Positions 6,061 through 13,653 of a stretch of 15,188 nt of DNA are shown piece after piece (the first letter of the stretch is position 1; every line of letters starts with the position of its first letter). Source of the DNA: Pseudomonadota bacterium (GTDB lineage Bacteria; Pseudomonadota; Alphaproteobacteria; Kiloniellales; J153); contig JACZWN010000010.1 in NCBI GenBank assembly GCA_022572105.1, forward strand, positions 13,864 to 29,051. The letters are read 5' to 3'. The notes beneath the pieces were generated by a model that saw only the letters and a program-made list of their open reading frames with translations, had not been told where the DNA came from and did not search any database. A program made the translations under genes and the position numbers.

Positions 6061-6957
6061 CTACCCCCTGACCAGCGGCCGAGTGAGGCAGGTCGGGCCG
6101 CCGGCGCCTTTCATGGAGATCTCCGTGGCCGCGTAGGTCAGCACCTCGCAGCCGGCGACCTCCAAGCGCGCGCGGGTCCGCGGGTTGCCCTCGGCCATGA
6201 GGCAGCGCCGGGGCCTGAGCGCGAGGGCGTTGCAGCCCAGCGTGTCCAGCTCGTCCTCGGCGACCTCGATCAGTTCGATGCCGCGCGCCAGCAGCCACTC
6301 GCGGAAGACCACCGGCATGAGCGGCGAGTGGACCAGCGCCAGGTCGGCGTCCAGCGGGCTGATGATCGACATCAGGTGGAACACGTCCTCCGGGCCGCGG
6401 TAGTGGGGCAGGGGCACGACGATCACCTCGACCTCCGGCCCGAGGATCGCTTTGAGCTGCCCGATGCCGGCCGCATTGGTCCGATAGCCCTGGCCGACCG
6501 CGCAGGTCGCCCGGTCGAGCCAGATCACGTCGCCACCCTCGAGCCGGCCGGCGCCGGCGATCCGGCCGGCAACGGACAGGCCGAGGGCCTGGCCAGCCGC
6601 GCCCATGGCTTCCGGCTCGCCGCCGCGCGCGGCCTTGCCCATGTTGGCGAGCACGATCCCGCCGGGCGTTATCAGGGCGGCGTCGCGGACATAAAGCGAA
6701 TCGAGGGTGAGCCCGTTCCCGGCCGGCAGGAAATCGATCGCCGCGCCGGCGTCGGCGAGGATCGCGGCGAAACGGTCGTAGTCGGCGCACGCCTGGGCGA
6801 AATCCGGCGCCGCCCCATAGCCGAGCGCGCGCCAGCTCGCCGCGACCGCCTCCGGGCCGCCGAAGGCGGCGCGCGGATGGCGCAACGCCACGCGCTCGAG
6901 CGCGCCGTATTCATTGAGGCCCGATTCGTTGAGGCCCATCCGGTTCGCGTTCCCCAT
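6061..6957 (-). CDS. Dimethylargininase / arginine deiminase-type hydrolase
   Basis: The 298-residue product belongs to the guanidino-group-modifying superfamily (DDAH, arginine deiminase, amidinotransferase), which attacks guanidine carbons with a cysteine. Visible motifs are NEYGALERVALRHP (15-28), YVRDAALITPGGIVLANMG (89-107), EGGDVIWLD (140-148), the histidine motif EDVFHLMSII (190-199, H194), a GCNALAL block (241-247), and the nucleophilic cysteine near the end, GAGGPTCLTRPL (C290). Length suits DDAH rather than the about 400-residue arginine deiminases. Citrulline plus dimethylamine or ammonia would be the products, but the substrate is inferred. The start is uncertain: the ATG at 6957 has no clear ribosome site, whereas the in-frame ATG at 6939 follows GGGGAAC. 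The frame is open further upstream to 7047. It is divergent from ilvD and convergent with the HupE-like gene. Confidence 0.88.
   Translation of the reverse strand: MGNANRMGLNESGLNEYGALERVALRHPRAAFGGPEAVAASWRALGYGAAPDFAQACADYDRFAAILADAGAAIDFLPAGNGLTLDSLYVRDAALITPGGIVLANMGKAARGGEPEAMGAAGQALGLSVAGRIAGAGRLEGGDVIWLDRATCAVGQGYRTNAAGIGQLKAILGPEVEVIVVPLPHYRGPEDVFHLMSIISPLDADLALVHSPLMPVVFREWLLARGIELIEVAEDELDTLGCNALALRPRRCLMAEGNPRTRARLEVAGCEVLTYAATEISMKGAGGPTCLTRPLVRG
6907..6936 (-). repeat. In-frame 15-bp tandem duplication (GLNES/GLNEY)
   Basis: Near the start of the hydrolase gene the minus strand reads GGCCTCAACGAATCG followed directly by GGCCTCAATGAATAC, two 15-base units matching at 12 of 15 positions. 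They encode GLNES-GLNEY just before the conserved NEYG motif. The first unit is probably the extra copy. Confidence 0.65.
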
Positions 6958-7031
6958 GGCACGACCATAATCGCGCCCGGCCGGGCATGCCAGCCCTGCC
7001 GAAAAAGCGGTGGAGGCGGCGCGGGCGCCCC

Positions 7032-7063
7032 GGTATTCTGCACGCACAAGGTATTCTGCGCGC
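7032..7063 (+). promoter_or_regulatory. Direct repeat GGTATTCTGCRCGC upstream of ilvD
   Basis: GGTATTCTGCACGC (7032-7045) and GGTATTCTGCGCGC (7050-7063) are 18 bases apart start to start, differ at one position, and lie 38 to 69 bases before the ilvD ATG. Each contains TATTCT, a plausible -10-like hexamer, but neither has a convincing -35. They may be a tandem regulator site or two stacked promoters. The gap 6958-7100 must also hold the promoter of the divergent hydrolase gene. Confidence 0.4.
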
Positions 7064-7100
7064 TAGAGCAAAAAGACAAAAACTCGAAGGGAGGCCCCGG

Positions 7101-8843
7101 ATGCCGCGCGATATCAAAGGTAAGTCGAAGTTCGACAAGTCCAAGATGCCGAGCCGCCACACCACGCTGGGCCCCGAGCGCGCGCCGCACCGCTCCTTCC
7201 TCTACGCCATGGGCGTCACCGAGGAGGAGATCTACCAGCCGCTGGTCGGCGTGGCGACGACCTGGAACGAGGCCGCGCCGTGCAACATCTCGCTGGCGCG
7301 CCAGGCGCAGATCGTCAAGCAGGGCGTGCGCGCGGCCGGCGGCACGCCGCGCGAGTTCACCACCATCACGGTCACCGACGGCATCGCCATGGGCCACGCC
7401 GGCATGAAGTCGTCCCTGGTCAGCCGCGAGACCATCGCGGACTCGATCGAGCTGACCATGCGCGGGCACTGCTACGACGCGCTCGTCGGCCTGGCCGGCT
7501 GCGACAAGTCCCTGCCCGGGCTGATGATGGCCATGGTCCGGCTCAACGTGCCCGCGGTCTTCATGTACGGCGGCTCGATCCTGCCGGGCAGGTTCAAGGG
7601 CCGCGACGTCACCGTGGTCGACATCTTCGAGGGCGTCGGCCTGCACGCCGCCGGCAAGATGAGCGCCGAGGACCTGCACCTGCTCGAGACCGTGGCCTGC
7701 CCCTCGGCGGGCTCCTGCGGCGGCCAGTTCACGGCCAACACCATGGCCTGCGTGTCCGAGGTGATCGGCCTGGCGCTGCCCGGCTCGGCCGGGGCGCCGG
7801 CGCCCTACGAATCGCGCGGCCAATACGCCGAGCTCTCGGGCCAGGCGGTGATGCGCCTGCTCGAGACCGGCATCCGGCCGCGCGATATCGTCACCCGCCG
7901 GGCGCTGGAGAACGCCGCCGTGGTGGTGGCGGCGACCGGCGGCTCGACCAACGGCGCCCTCCACCTGCCGGCGATCGCCAACGAGGCCGGCATCGACTTC
8001 GACCTGCACGCGGTCGCCGAAATCTTCAAGCGCACGCCCCTGATCGCCAACCTCAAGCCGAGCGGCCAGTACGTCGCCAAGGACCTCTACGAGGTCGGCG
8101 GCGTGCAGGTGATCATCAAGGAGTTGCTCGACGCCGGCCTGCTGCACGGCGACACGATCACCGTGACCGGCAAGACGCTGGCCGAGAACCACGCCGATAT
8201 CGCCTTCCCCGAGGGCCAGGACGTGGTCGCCCGCGTCGCCCAGCCGATCTCGCCCACCGGCGGAGTGGTCGGCCTGAGCGGCCGGCTCGCGCCCGAGGGC
8301 GCCATCGTCAAGGTCGCCCACATGTCCGAGGACCAGCAGCGCTTCCGCGGGCCGGCGCGGGTCTTCGAGTGCGAGGAGGACGCCTTCGCGGCGGTGATGG
8401 GCGGCAAGATCGCGGAAGGCGACTGCATCGTGATCCGCTACGAGGGCCCCAAGGGCGGCCCGGGCATGCGCGAGATGCTGTCGACCACGGCGGCGCTGCA
8501 CGGCTTCGGCCTGGGCGGCGTCTCGCTGATCACCGACGGCCGCTTCTCGGGCGGCACGCGCGGCCTCTGCGTCGGCCACATCGGCCCCGAGGCGGCGGTC
8601 GGCGGCCCGATCGCGCTCATCGAGGAGGGCGATACCATCATCATCGACGCGGTCGCCGGCACCCTCGACGTGGACCTGAGCGACGCCGAGTTGGACGCCC
8701 GGCGCAAGGCCTGGACGGCGCCCAGGAACGACTTCCAGTCGGGCGCGCTGTGGCGCTACGCCCAGACGGTCGGGCCTGCCTGCAAGGGCGCGGTCACCCA
8801 CCCGGGCGCCAGCGCCGAGACCCACGTCTATGCGGATATCTGA
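7101..8843 (+). CDS. ilvD: Dihydroxy-acid dehydratase
   Basis: This 580-residue Fe-S enzyme dehydrates 2,3-dihydroxyisovalerate and 2,3-dihydroxy-3-methylvalerate to the 2-keto acids, a shared step of valine, leucine and isoleucine synthesis. Three conserved cysteines that bind the cluster are visible: TTWNEAAPCNISL (C61), GLAGCDKSLPG (C134) and CPSAGSCGGQFTANTMAC (C206). Other family blocks are TVTDGIAMGHAGM (90-102), GGSTNGALHLPAIANEAG, GPKGGPGMREM and LITDGRFSGGTRG near the C-terminus. The ATG at 7101 follows GGGAGG at good spacing; the frame extends upstream to 6987 but lacks conservation there. The length is normal for the family. A DMT exporter starts about 36 bases downstream on the same strand. 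The Fe-S requirement links it loosely to erpA elsewhere in the window. Confidence 0.97.
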   Translation: MPRDIKGKSKFDKSKMPSRHTTLGPERAPHRSFLYAMGVTEEEIYQPLVGVATTWNEAAPCNISLARQAQIVKQGVRAAGGTPREFTTITVTDGIAMGHAGMKSSLVSRETIADSIELTMRGHCYDALVGLAGCDKSLPGLMMAMVRLNVPAVFMYGGSILPGRFKGRDVTVVDIFEGVGLHAAGKMSAEDLHLLETVACPSAGSCGGQFTANTMACVSEVIGLALPGSAGAPAPYESRGQYAELSGQAVMRLLETGIRPRDIVTRRALENAAVVVAATGGSTNGALHLPAIANEAGIDFDLHAVAEIFKRTPLIANLKPSGQYVAKDLYEVGGVQVIIKELLDAGLLHGDTITVTGKTLAENHADIAFPEGQDVVARVAQPISPTGGVVGLSGRLAPEGAIVKVAHMSEDQQRFRGPARVFECEEDAFAAVMGGKIAEGDCIVIRYEGPKGGPGMREMLSTTAALHGFGLGGVSLITDGRFSGGTRGLCVGHIGPEAAVGGPIALIEEGDTIIIDAVAGTLDVDLSDAELDARRKAWTAPRNDFQSGALWRYAQTVGPACKGAVTHPGASAETHVYADI

Positions 8844-8879
8844 CGTGCAGGCGGGCACGCGGGTGTGTGGCCCGGGGCC

Positions 8880-9803
8880 GTGACCGACAAGGCACGGCCG
8901 AACAAAACCGGGGCGGGGGAGGCCGCCGGCTACCGCCTGGGCCTGTCCTACATGTTCGTGGCGACGCTGTTCACCAGCATCGCCGGCATCGTGCTGCGCC
9001 TGGTCGAGGAGGCCGACGGCTGGCAGGTGCTTTTCTACCGCTCGTCCGCCCTGGTGGTCACGCTGGTGCCGTTCATCGCCTGGCGCTACGGCGCCGGGGC
9101 GGGCCGCGCGTTCTTGGCGATCGGACGGCCCGGGCTGGTGGCGGCAGCCTGCCTGGCCGGCGCCTTCTCGCTGTTCATCTTCGCGCTCTACGAGACCACG
9201 GTCGCCAACGTGGTGTTCACGATCGGGCTGTCGCCGCTCCTCGCCGCGCTGTTCGCCTGGATGGTGCTGCGCGAGGCCCTGGCGCCGGGCACGCTCGCCG
9301 CCATGGCGGCCTCGGTCGCCGGCATCGGGCTCATGGTCGGCGACGGCCTGGCCAGCGGCACGTTGCTCGGCAACGCGCTCGCGCTGGGCGCCTGCGTCTG
9401 CTACTCGGCGGCGTTGGTCGCCATGCGCAAGGGCCGGGCGGTGGACATGATCCCGGCGGTCTGCCTGGCCGGGGTGTTGGCGACGCTGGTGTCCTGGCTG
9501 GCCGCGCCGGACCTGGGCGTGAGCGGGCGCGACCTGGGCCTGGCCGCCACGCTCGGCGTCGTGCAGCTGGGCTTCCAGTATATCCTGGTCACCGCCGCCA
9601 TCCGCCACGTCCCGGCCGCCGAGGTCGCGCTGATCGGGCGCGCGTCCCTGGTGTTGGCGCCGATCTGGGTCTGGCTCGGCGTCGGCGAGGTACCGAGCAC
9701 ACTCACGCTGGTCGGCGGCGCCGTCGTCTTCGCGGCCATCACCGGCCACGGCGTGCTCGCGCTCAGGCGCTCGCGGGCGGCGCTGTCCCGTTCCGGAGAA
9801 TGA
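8880..9803 (+). CDS. EamA/DMT-family transporter
   Basis: The 307-residue inner-membrane protein has about ten hydrophobic segments arranged as two EamA repeats. The first begins LGLSYMFVATLFTSIAGIVL and contains FYRSSALVVTLVPF and ANVVFTIGLSPLLAALFAWM with a typical ending LREALAPGTLAAMAASVAGI. The second begins GNALALGACVCYSAALVAMR and ends IWVWLGVGEVPSTLTLVGG. The family exports metabolites and amino acids; the substrate here is unknown, though following ilvD closely hints at amino acid or keto acid traffic (inference). Start choice is uncertain: GTG at 8880 (VTDKARP) is preferred, GTG at 8865 adds five residues, and neither has a strong ribosome site. The stop lies 14 bases before the preferred start of the phosphodiesterase gene, so co-transcription is likely. 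Confidence 0.9.
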   Translation: MTDKARPNKTGAGEAAGYRLGLSYMFVATLFTSIAGIVLRLVEEADGWQVLFYRSSALVVTLVPFIAWRYGAGAGRAFLAIGRPGLVAAACLAGAFSLFIFALYETTVANVVFTIGLSPLLAALFAWMVLREALAPGTLAAMAASVAGIGLMVGDGLASGTLLGNALALGACVCYSAALVAMRKGRAVDMIPAVCLAGVLATLVSWLAAPDLGVSGRDLGLAATLGVVQLGFQYILVTAAIRHVPAAEVALIGRASLVLAPIWVWLGVGEVPSTLTLVGGAVVFAAITGHGVLALRRSRAALSRSGE

Positions 9804-9817
9804 AGGGAAATTGCACC

Positions 9818-11272
9818 GTGCCGAGCTCGGTTAAACGCATTCTGATCGTCGCCTTCGACGCCCTGCGGCCGGACATGGTCACGCCGGAGCTGATGCCGAA
9901 TCTCTGCGCCTTCGCCGCGGCGGGCGTGCGCTTCAGCCACAGCCGGGCGACCTTTCCGACCGAGACCCGGGTCAACCAGGCGGCGCTGGTGACCGGCTGC
10001 ACCCCGGCGCGCCACGGCATCGTCGGCAACAAGTTCATGGACCCGGTGGCCTCCCCGGGCAAGCTGTTCAACACCGGCGACGAGACCGAATTGGCGGCCG
10101 GCGACCGCCGCCTCGGCGGCAAGTTGCTGGACGTGCCGGCGCTCGGCGAGATCCTGGCCGAGCGCGGCATGGGCCTGGCGACGATCAGCGCCGGGACGCC
10201 GGGCGGTGCGCGCCTGCTGCACCACAAGGCCGAGCCCCTCGGCGGGTTCCGCTTCGCGCCGCACCGTCCCGACGCCTCGGTCCCGGCCGCGCGCATCGCC
10301 GGCTTGATCGAGCGGATCGGGCCGATTCCGCCCCACCAGATCCCCTCGCTCAGCTGGCTCACCTACGCGACCGACGCCTATCTCGACTACGTCGAGCCGG
10401 AGCTCGCCCCCGAGGTCGCGATCCTGTGGCTGTGCGAGCCCGACAACAGCTACCATTATCGCGGCATCGGTTCGCCCGAGAACCTGACCGCGATCCGCCA
10501 CGCCGACGCCGAGTTCGGCCGCATTCTCGCCCGGCGCGACGCCGCGGGCCCGGGCGACCGCCCGCACATCATCACGCTTTCCGATCACGGCCAGCTGACG
10601 GTCGCCGGCGCGGCGCTTGAGCTAGGCGCGCAGCTGACCGAGGCCGGCTTTAGGGTCGGCGAAATGCTCGGTGAGGGTACCGACCTGGCGCTCGCCTTGG
10701 GCGGCTCCGTCGGGATCTATCTGCGCGATCCGGCGCGCGTCGACGCGGTCGTCGCCTGGCTGCAGGCTCAGCCCTGGTGCGGCCCGCTGTTCACCCGCGA
10801 CGGGCGCGGCTGCCTGACCCACGCCCAGGTCGGACTGGACCATCCCCGGGCGCCCGATATCGCCCTGGTGCTGCGCGCCGACGAGGCCCCGAACGCCCAT
10901 GGCGTGGCGGGGTCGTGCCGGCACGACTCCCACTACCCGGCCGGCGGGGGCATCCACGGGGGCCTGCATCCGATCGAGCTCGCCAACTGGTTCGCCGTCG
11001 GCGGCGACGCCTTCCTGAGCGGCCGGGTCTCCGCCCTGCCGGCGGGCATCGTCGACGTCCTGCCCACGGTGCTCCATCTGCTCGGCCTCGCGGCGCCGCG
11101 CTGGGTCCAGGGGCGGGTCCTGCGCGAGGCCCTCGCCGCCCACGCCGGCGAGCCGCCGCCTACCGCGACGGAGCAGGTCGTCTCGGCCGAAACCGGCGCC
11201 GGCCCCCGCGCTCACCTCGCGCTCAGCACCGTCGGGCGCACGTCCTACCTCAACCGCGCCTGGGTCGAGTGA
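9818..11272 (+). CDS. Type I phosphodiesterase/nucleotide pyrophosphatase-family protein
   Basis: The 484-residue product belongs to the alkaline phosphatase superfamily, NPP branch (PF01663 type), which hydrolyses phosphodiester or pyrophosphate bonds using two metals and a threonine nucleophile. Visible motifs are ILIVAFDALRPDM (metal Asp13), the nucleophile loop ATFPTETRVNQAALVTG (likely T50), a Cys-Glu-Pro-Asp block LWLCEPDNSYHYRG, the LSDHGQ metal site, and the C-terminal metal histidine in GIHGGLHPIE. The start is taken as the GTG at 9818, since AAGGGA lies nine bases upstream and the conserved strand begins at once. An ATG at 9800 overlapping the previous stop (ATGA) would add six residues. 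I see no signal peptide, so a cytoplasmic location is likely. The substrate is unknown. It is probably co-transcribed with the DMT gene. Confidence 0.9.
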   Translation: MPSSVKRILIVAFDALRPDMVTPELMPNLCAFAAAGVRFSHSRATFPTETRVNQAALVTGCTPARHGIVGNKFMDPVASPGKLFNTGDETELAAGDRRLGGKLLDVPALGEILAERGMGLATISAGTPGGARLLHHKAEPLGGFRFAPHRPDASVPAARIAGLIERIGPIPPHQIPSLSWLTYATDAYLDYVEPELAPEVAILWLCEPDNSYHYRGIGSPENLTAIRHADAEFGRILARRDAAGPGDRPHIITLSDHGQLTVAGAALELGAQLTEAGFRVGEMLGEGTDLALALGGSVGIYLRDPARVDAVVAWLQAQPWCGPLFTRDGRGCLTHAQVGLDHPRAPDIALVLRADEAPNAHGVAGSCRHDSHYPAGGGIHGGLHPIELANWFAVGGDAFLSGRVSALPAGIVDVLPTVLHLLGLAAPRWVQGRVLREALAAHAGEPPPTATEQVVSAETGAGPRAHLALSTVGRTSYLNRAWVE

Positions 11273-11355
11273 CGGGAGCGAGCCCCCTCGACTACAGCGA
11301 ACTCGGCTACAAGAACCTGCGCCCGGGCGTCCGGGTCATGCCGCGGGGCGGTTGA
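11269..11355 (+). CDS. Possible 28-residue ORF overlapping the phosphodiesterase stop
   Basis: A GTG overlapping the upstream TGA (GTGA, 11269-11272) opens a frame reading VTGASPLDYSELGYKNLRPG and ending VRVMPRGG. The sequence looks protein-like rather than random (Asp-Tyr, Leu-Gly-Tyr-Lys-Asn-Leu), and the overlap would allow coupled translation. It could be a small protein, the relic of a larger gene, or chance. It fills most of the gap before the convergent esterase gene. I do not recognise a family. Confidence 0.3.
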   Translation: MTGASPLDYSELGYKNLRPGVRVMPRGG

Positions 11356-11383
11356 GTCCGGATCGCGCCCTTGGCCCCCGCCG

Positions 11384-12019
11384 TTAGATCGCTCCACTCC
11401 TCCGCAGCAGTTCCGCCACGGCCTCGGCGAGCTTGCGGTAGCCTTGGGCGTTGGGGTGGATGGCGTCGCTCTTGAGGTTGGGTTGCTTGAGGATGGCGGG
11501 CAGGGCCTCGCCGTCGTAAGGGACTTCCAGCTCCTCGGCGAGCTCTGCGTAAAACCCGGCGCTGCGGCCCGGGATCAGGCCCAGGTTGGGCACGCCCAGA
11601 AGCACCACCGCCACGCCGCGCTTCCGGGCCAGGCGCACCATGGCGCGCAGGTTGGCCAGGGTGTCCTCCCGGGCCCGCCGCTGCAGCAGGTCATTGCCGC
11701 CGTGGATCAGGACCAGCAGGTCCGGCGTGCCGTCCTGCAGCACGCCGGGCAGGCGCGTCAGGCCCTCGGCGGTGACCTCGCCCGGCACCCCGGCGCGCAG
11801 GACCCGGCGCCCGATGAGTTCCTGGAGCACCGCTGGGTAGCTCGCCTCGGCACGCGCGCCGGTGCCGTGGGTGAGGCTGTCGCCGAAGGCCAGCACCACG
11901 CCATCGGCCGGCAGCTTGGCGAGCCTGGGCGGCCCGGAATCGCAGGCCGCGAGCAACAGCAGGCCCGGGAGCGCCGCGAGCAACAGCAGGAGAGACAGCG
12001 CGAGACAGCGCGGGATCAA
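11384..12019 (-). CDS. GDSL/SGNH-family lipoprotein esterase (TesA-like)
   Basis: This 211-residue hydrolase has all four SGNH blocks: GDSLTHGTGA (S48), a Gly in RAGVPGEVT (block II), HGGNDLL (N109), and SDAIHPNAQGY (D185, H188). The block order and length match TesA/arylesterase-type lipases that act on acyl esters or thioesters. The N-terminus LIPRCLALSLLLLLAALPGL is a signal with the lipobox LLAAC (C26), so it is probably a membrane-anchored lipoprotein. The start is set at TTG 12019 because it overlaps the stop of the upstream rhomboid gene (TTGA) and places the signal at the N-terminus. No ATG or GTG is available there, and the ribosome site is weak, so coupling to the rhomboid gene is probable. 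The frame is open upstream to 12253, but that part is a shadow of the rhomboid gene. Confidence 0.9.
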   Translation of the reverse strand: MIPRCLALSLLLLLAALPGLLLLAACDSGPPRLAKLPADGVVLAFGDSLTHGTGARAEASYPAVLQELIGRRVLRAGVPGEVTAEGLTRLPGVLQDGTPDLLVLIHGGNDLLQRRAREDTLANLRAMVRLARKRGVAVVLLGVPNLGLIPGRSAGFYAELAEELEVPYDGEALPAILKQPNLKSDAIHPNAQGYRKLAEAVAELLRRSGAI

Positions 12020-12789
12020 TGAGTTGGGTCCCGGGGATCCTCGCCGCCCGCGCCCCGGCGCCAACCCTTGCGCTTGAGGCCCCGGCCCAGGCGCAGGCCG
12101 CTGGGCGGGTCGCCGCCGCCGAACAGCGGTATGCTGTTGTGCCGGAACGGCACGATCAGCAGCGCGCCGGCCGCGAAGCCGCCGATATGCGCCCACCAGG
12201 CGACGCCGCCACCACCGCCGGCGATCGCGGTAAAGACCTGGAAGCCGATCCACAGCAGCAGCAGGAAGACCGCCGGCAGGTAGACCGGAAAGATCACGAT
12301 CGGCACCAGAATCTTGGCGCGCGGGTGCAGGATCAGGTAAGCGCCCATCACCGCGGCGACGGCGCCGCTGGCGCCGATGGTCGGGACCGGGGACGCAGGA
12401 TCGGCGAGCGTCTGCAAGAGCCCCGCCGCGACCCCGCCCAACAGGTAGAAGACGACGAAGCGGCCGTGGCCCATGGCGTCCTCGATGTTGTCGCCGAAGA
12501 CCCAGAGGAACAGCATGTTGCCGGCCAGGTGGAGCCCGCCGCCGTGCAGGAAATTGTAGGTGAGGAGGGTGACGGCGGGTGTGACCAGGTAGAGCTGGGG
12601 GTTGAGATCCGCCTCGCCCGTGAGCGTCGCCGGGATCAGCGACAGGCCGTAGAGCAGCCGCCCCTGGCCCCGGAGGTTGAGCCAGATCTGGACCGCGAAG
12701 ATCGCGGTGCAGGCGGCGATCACGCCCATGGTCACCCAGGGCCTGGCGATCAGGATGCGTGGGTTCTTGTCGTGCAGGGGGATGAACAT
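12016..12789 (-). CDS. Rhomboid-family intramembrane serine protease
   Basis: The 257-residue integral membrane protein would cleave transmembrane helices of other proteins within the bilayer. It shows the rhomboid core: a first segment (TMGVIAACTAIFAVQIWL, 20-37), the loop/helix with NFLHGGGLHLAGNMLFLWVF (79-98, H87 and N91), the catalytic serine in TIGASGAVAAVMG (S141), and the catalytic histidine in WWAHIGGFAAGAL (H201). The start MFIPLHDKNPR is a form I associate with alphaproteobacterial rhomboids. The C-terminal tail from about 225 is basic, glycine-rich and probably cytoplasmic. The ATG at 12789 has only a weak upstream ribosome site. The stop overlaps the start of the GDSL lipoprotein gene by four bases. 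The substrate is unknown. Confidence 0.95.
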   Translation of the reverse strand: MFIPLHDKNPRILIARPWVTMGVIAACTAIFAVQIWLNLRGQGRLLYGLSLIPATLTGEADLNPQLYLVTPAVTLLTYNFLHGGGLHLAGNMLFLWVFGDNIEDAMGHGRFVVFYLLGGVAAGLLQTLADPASPVPTIGASGAVAAVMGAYLILHPRAKILVPIVIFPVYLPAVFLLLLWIGFQVFTAIAGGGGGVAWWAHIGGFAAGALLIVPFRHNSIPLFGGGDPPSGLRLGRGLKRKGWRRGAGGEDPRDPTH

Positions 12790-12816
12790 GACGGCGGACC
12801 GGCCCGTCCTAGCAGG

Positions 12817-12831
12817 CGCCCGCGGCGGGCG
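12817..12831. repeat. Perfect GC-rich palindrome between xthA and rhomboid genes
   Basis: CGCCCGCGGCGGGCG is a perfect 15-base dyad in the 54-base gap between the xthA stop and the rhomboid start. It could fold into a six-pair hairpin in the minus-strand transcript. No T-run follows, so it is unlikely to terminate transcription; it might pause transcription or stabilise the RNA. Confidence 0.3.
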
Positions 12832-12843
12832 TATGGGCCGCGC

Positions 12844-13623
12844 TCATGGCCGTGCCTCCAACTCGCACCAGATGGGCGTGTGGTCGGAGGCCTTCTCCTG
12901 GCCGCGTGGGCCGCGGTCGATCTCGCAGGCCGTCAGGCGGTCGGCGGCCTGGGGCGAGAGCAGCAGGTGATCGATGCGAAGCCCCCGATCGGCGCTCCAG
13001 GCCACGCCCTGGTAGTTCCAATAGGTGTAGGCGCCGGGTTCGCCGTGCAGCGCCCGGAAGGCGTCGGTCAGGCCGAGGTTGAGAATCGCCCGGAACGCCT
13101 GGCGCGTCTCCAGCTTGTAGAGCGCGTCGTCGGCCCAGCCGGCCGGGTCGTAGACGTCGTCCGGCGTCGGGATGACGTTGTAGTCGCCGCCCAGGACGAG
13201 CGCTTGCTCGCCGGCGAGCAGCGTCGCGGCGTGATCGCGCAGGCGCGCCATCCAGCGCAACTTGTAGGGGTACTTCCCGGTGTCCACCGGGTTGCCGTTG
13301 GGCAGGTAGATGGAGGCCACGCGGAGGCCATGGGTGGTGCCCTCGAGATAGCGCGCCTGGTCGTCCTCGGCCTCGCCGGGCAGGCGCGTGACCGGGTCTT
13401 CGATGGCGCCGCGCGAGACGATCGCGACCCCGTTGTAGCTCTTCTGCCCGACCATCTCGACGTGGTAGCCGGCGGCCTCGAACTCCAGGCGCGGGAAGGT
13501 CTCCGCCACGGTTTTCAGCTCCTGCAGGAGCAGGACGTCCGGCTCGGCCCGCTTTAGCCAGGCCAGCACGTTGGGCAGCCGCGCCCTGATCGAGTTGACG
13601 TTCCAGGTGGCGATCTTGACCAT
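12844..13623 (-). CDS. xthA: Exodeoxyribonuclease III
   Basis: This 259-residue AP endonuclease / 3'-5' exonuclease acts in base excision repair, cutting at abasic sites and trimming blocked 3' ends. The endonuclease/exonuclease/phosphatase fold motifs are all present: KIATWNVNSIRAR (3-15), LLLQELK (E35, metal), IYLPNGN (Y106), LGGDYNVIPTPDDVYDP (D147, N149), LRIDHLLLS (D218) and KASDHTPIWCEL (D247, H248). Length is typical of the ExoIII clade. The ATG at 13623 gives the standard N-terminus MVKIATWNVNS; the frame extends 13 codons upstream across an intrinsic terminator and is not coding there. Only 30 bases separate that terminator's T-rich tail from the start codon, so xthA either has a compact promoter there or depends on read-through from erpA. 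Confidence 0.96.
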   Translation of the reverse strand: MVKIATWNVNSIRARLPNVLAWLKRAEPDVLLLQELKTVAETFPRLEFEAAGYHVEMVGQKSYNGVAIVSRGAIEDPVTRLPGEAEDDQARYLEGTTHGLRVASIYLPNGNPVDTGKYPYKLRWMARLRDHAATLLAGEQALVLGGDYNVIPTPDDVYDPAGWADDALYKLETRQAFRAILNLGLTDAFRALHGEPGAYTYWNYQGVAWSADRGLRIDHLLLSPQAADRLTACEIDRGPRGQEKASDHTPIWCELEARP

Positions 13624-13653
13624 AATACCAAAGGTTCTTGCCGTGCTATCGAG

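Noticed and set aside
6672..9749. 1025-codon open frame on the minus strand opposite ilvD and the DMT gene
   Set aside because: It is antisense to clear, conserved genes. Its composition (His-Arg-Ala-Gly-Gln repeats) is what GC-rich third positions produce on the opposite strand.
7280..9799. Long plus-strand open frame running into the phosphodiesterase gene
   Set aside because: It is a shadow of ilvD and the DMT gene in another frame, rich in Arg and Ala. Only the part from 9800 or 9818 onward is conserved.
12809..12847. 12-codon minus-strand ORF (MSAAHTPAAGAC) overlapping the xthA stop
   Set aside because: It is too short, has no ribosome site, and lies over a GC palindrome. An overlapping start alone is not enough.
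12019..13557. 512-codon plus-strand frame opposite the rhomboid and xthA genes
   Set aside because: It is low-complexity Arg/Gly/Ala/Asp shadow sequence; both minus-strand genes have complete catalytic motifs.
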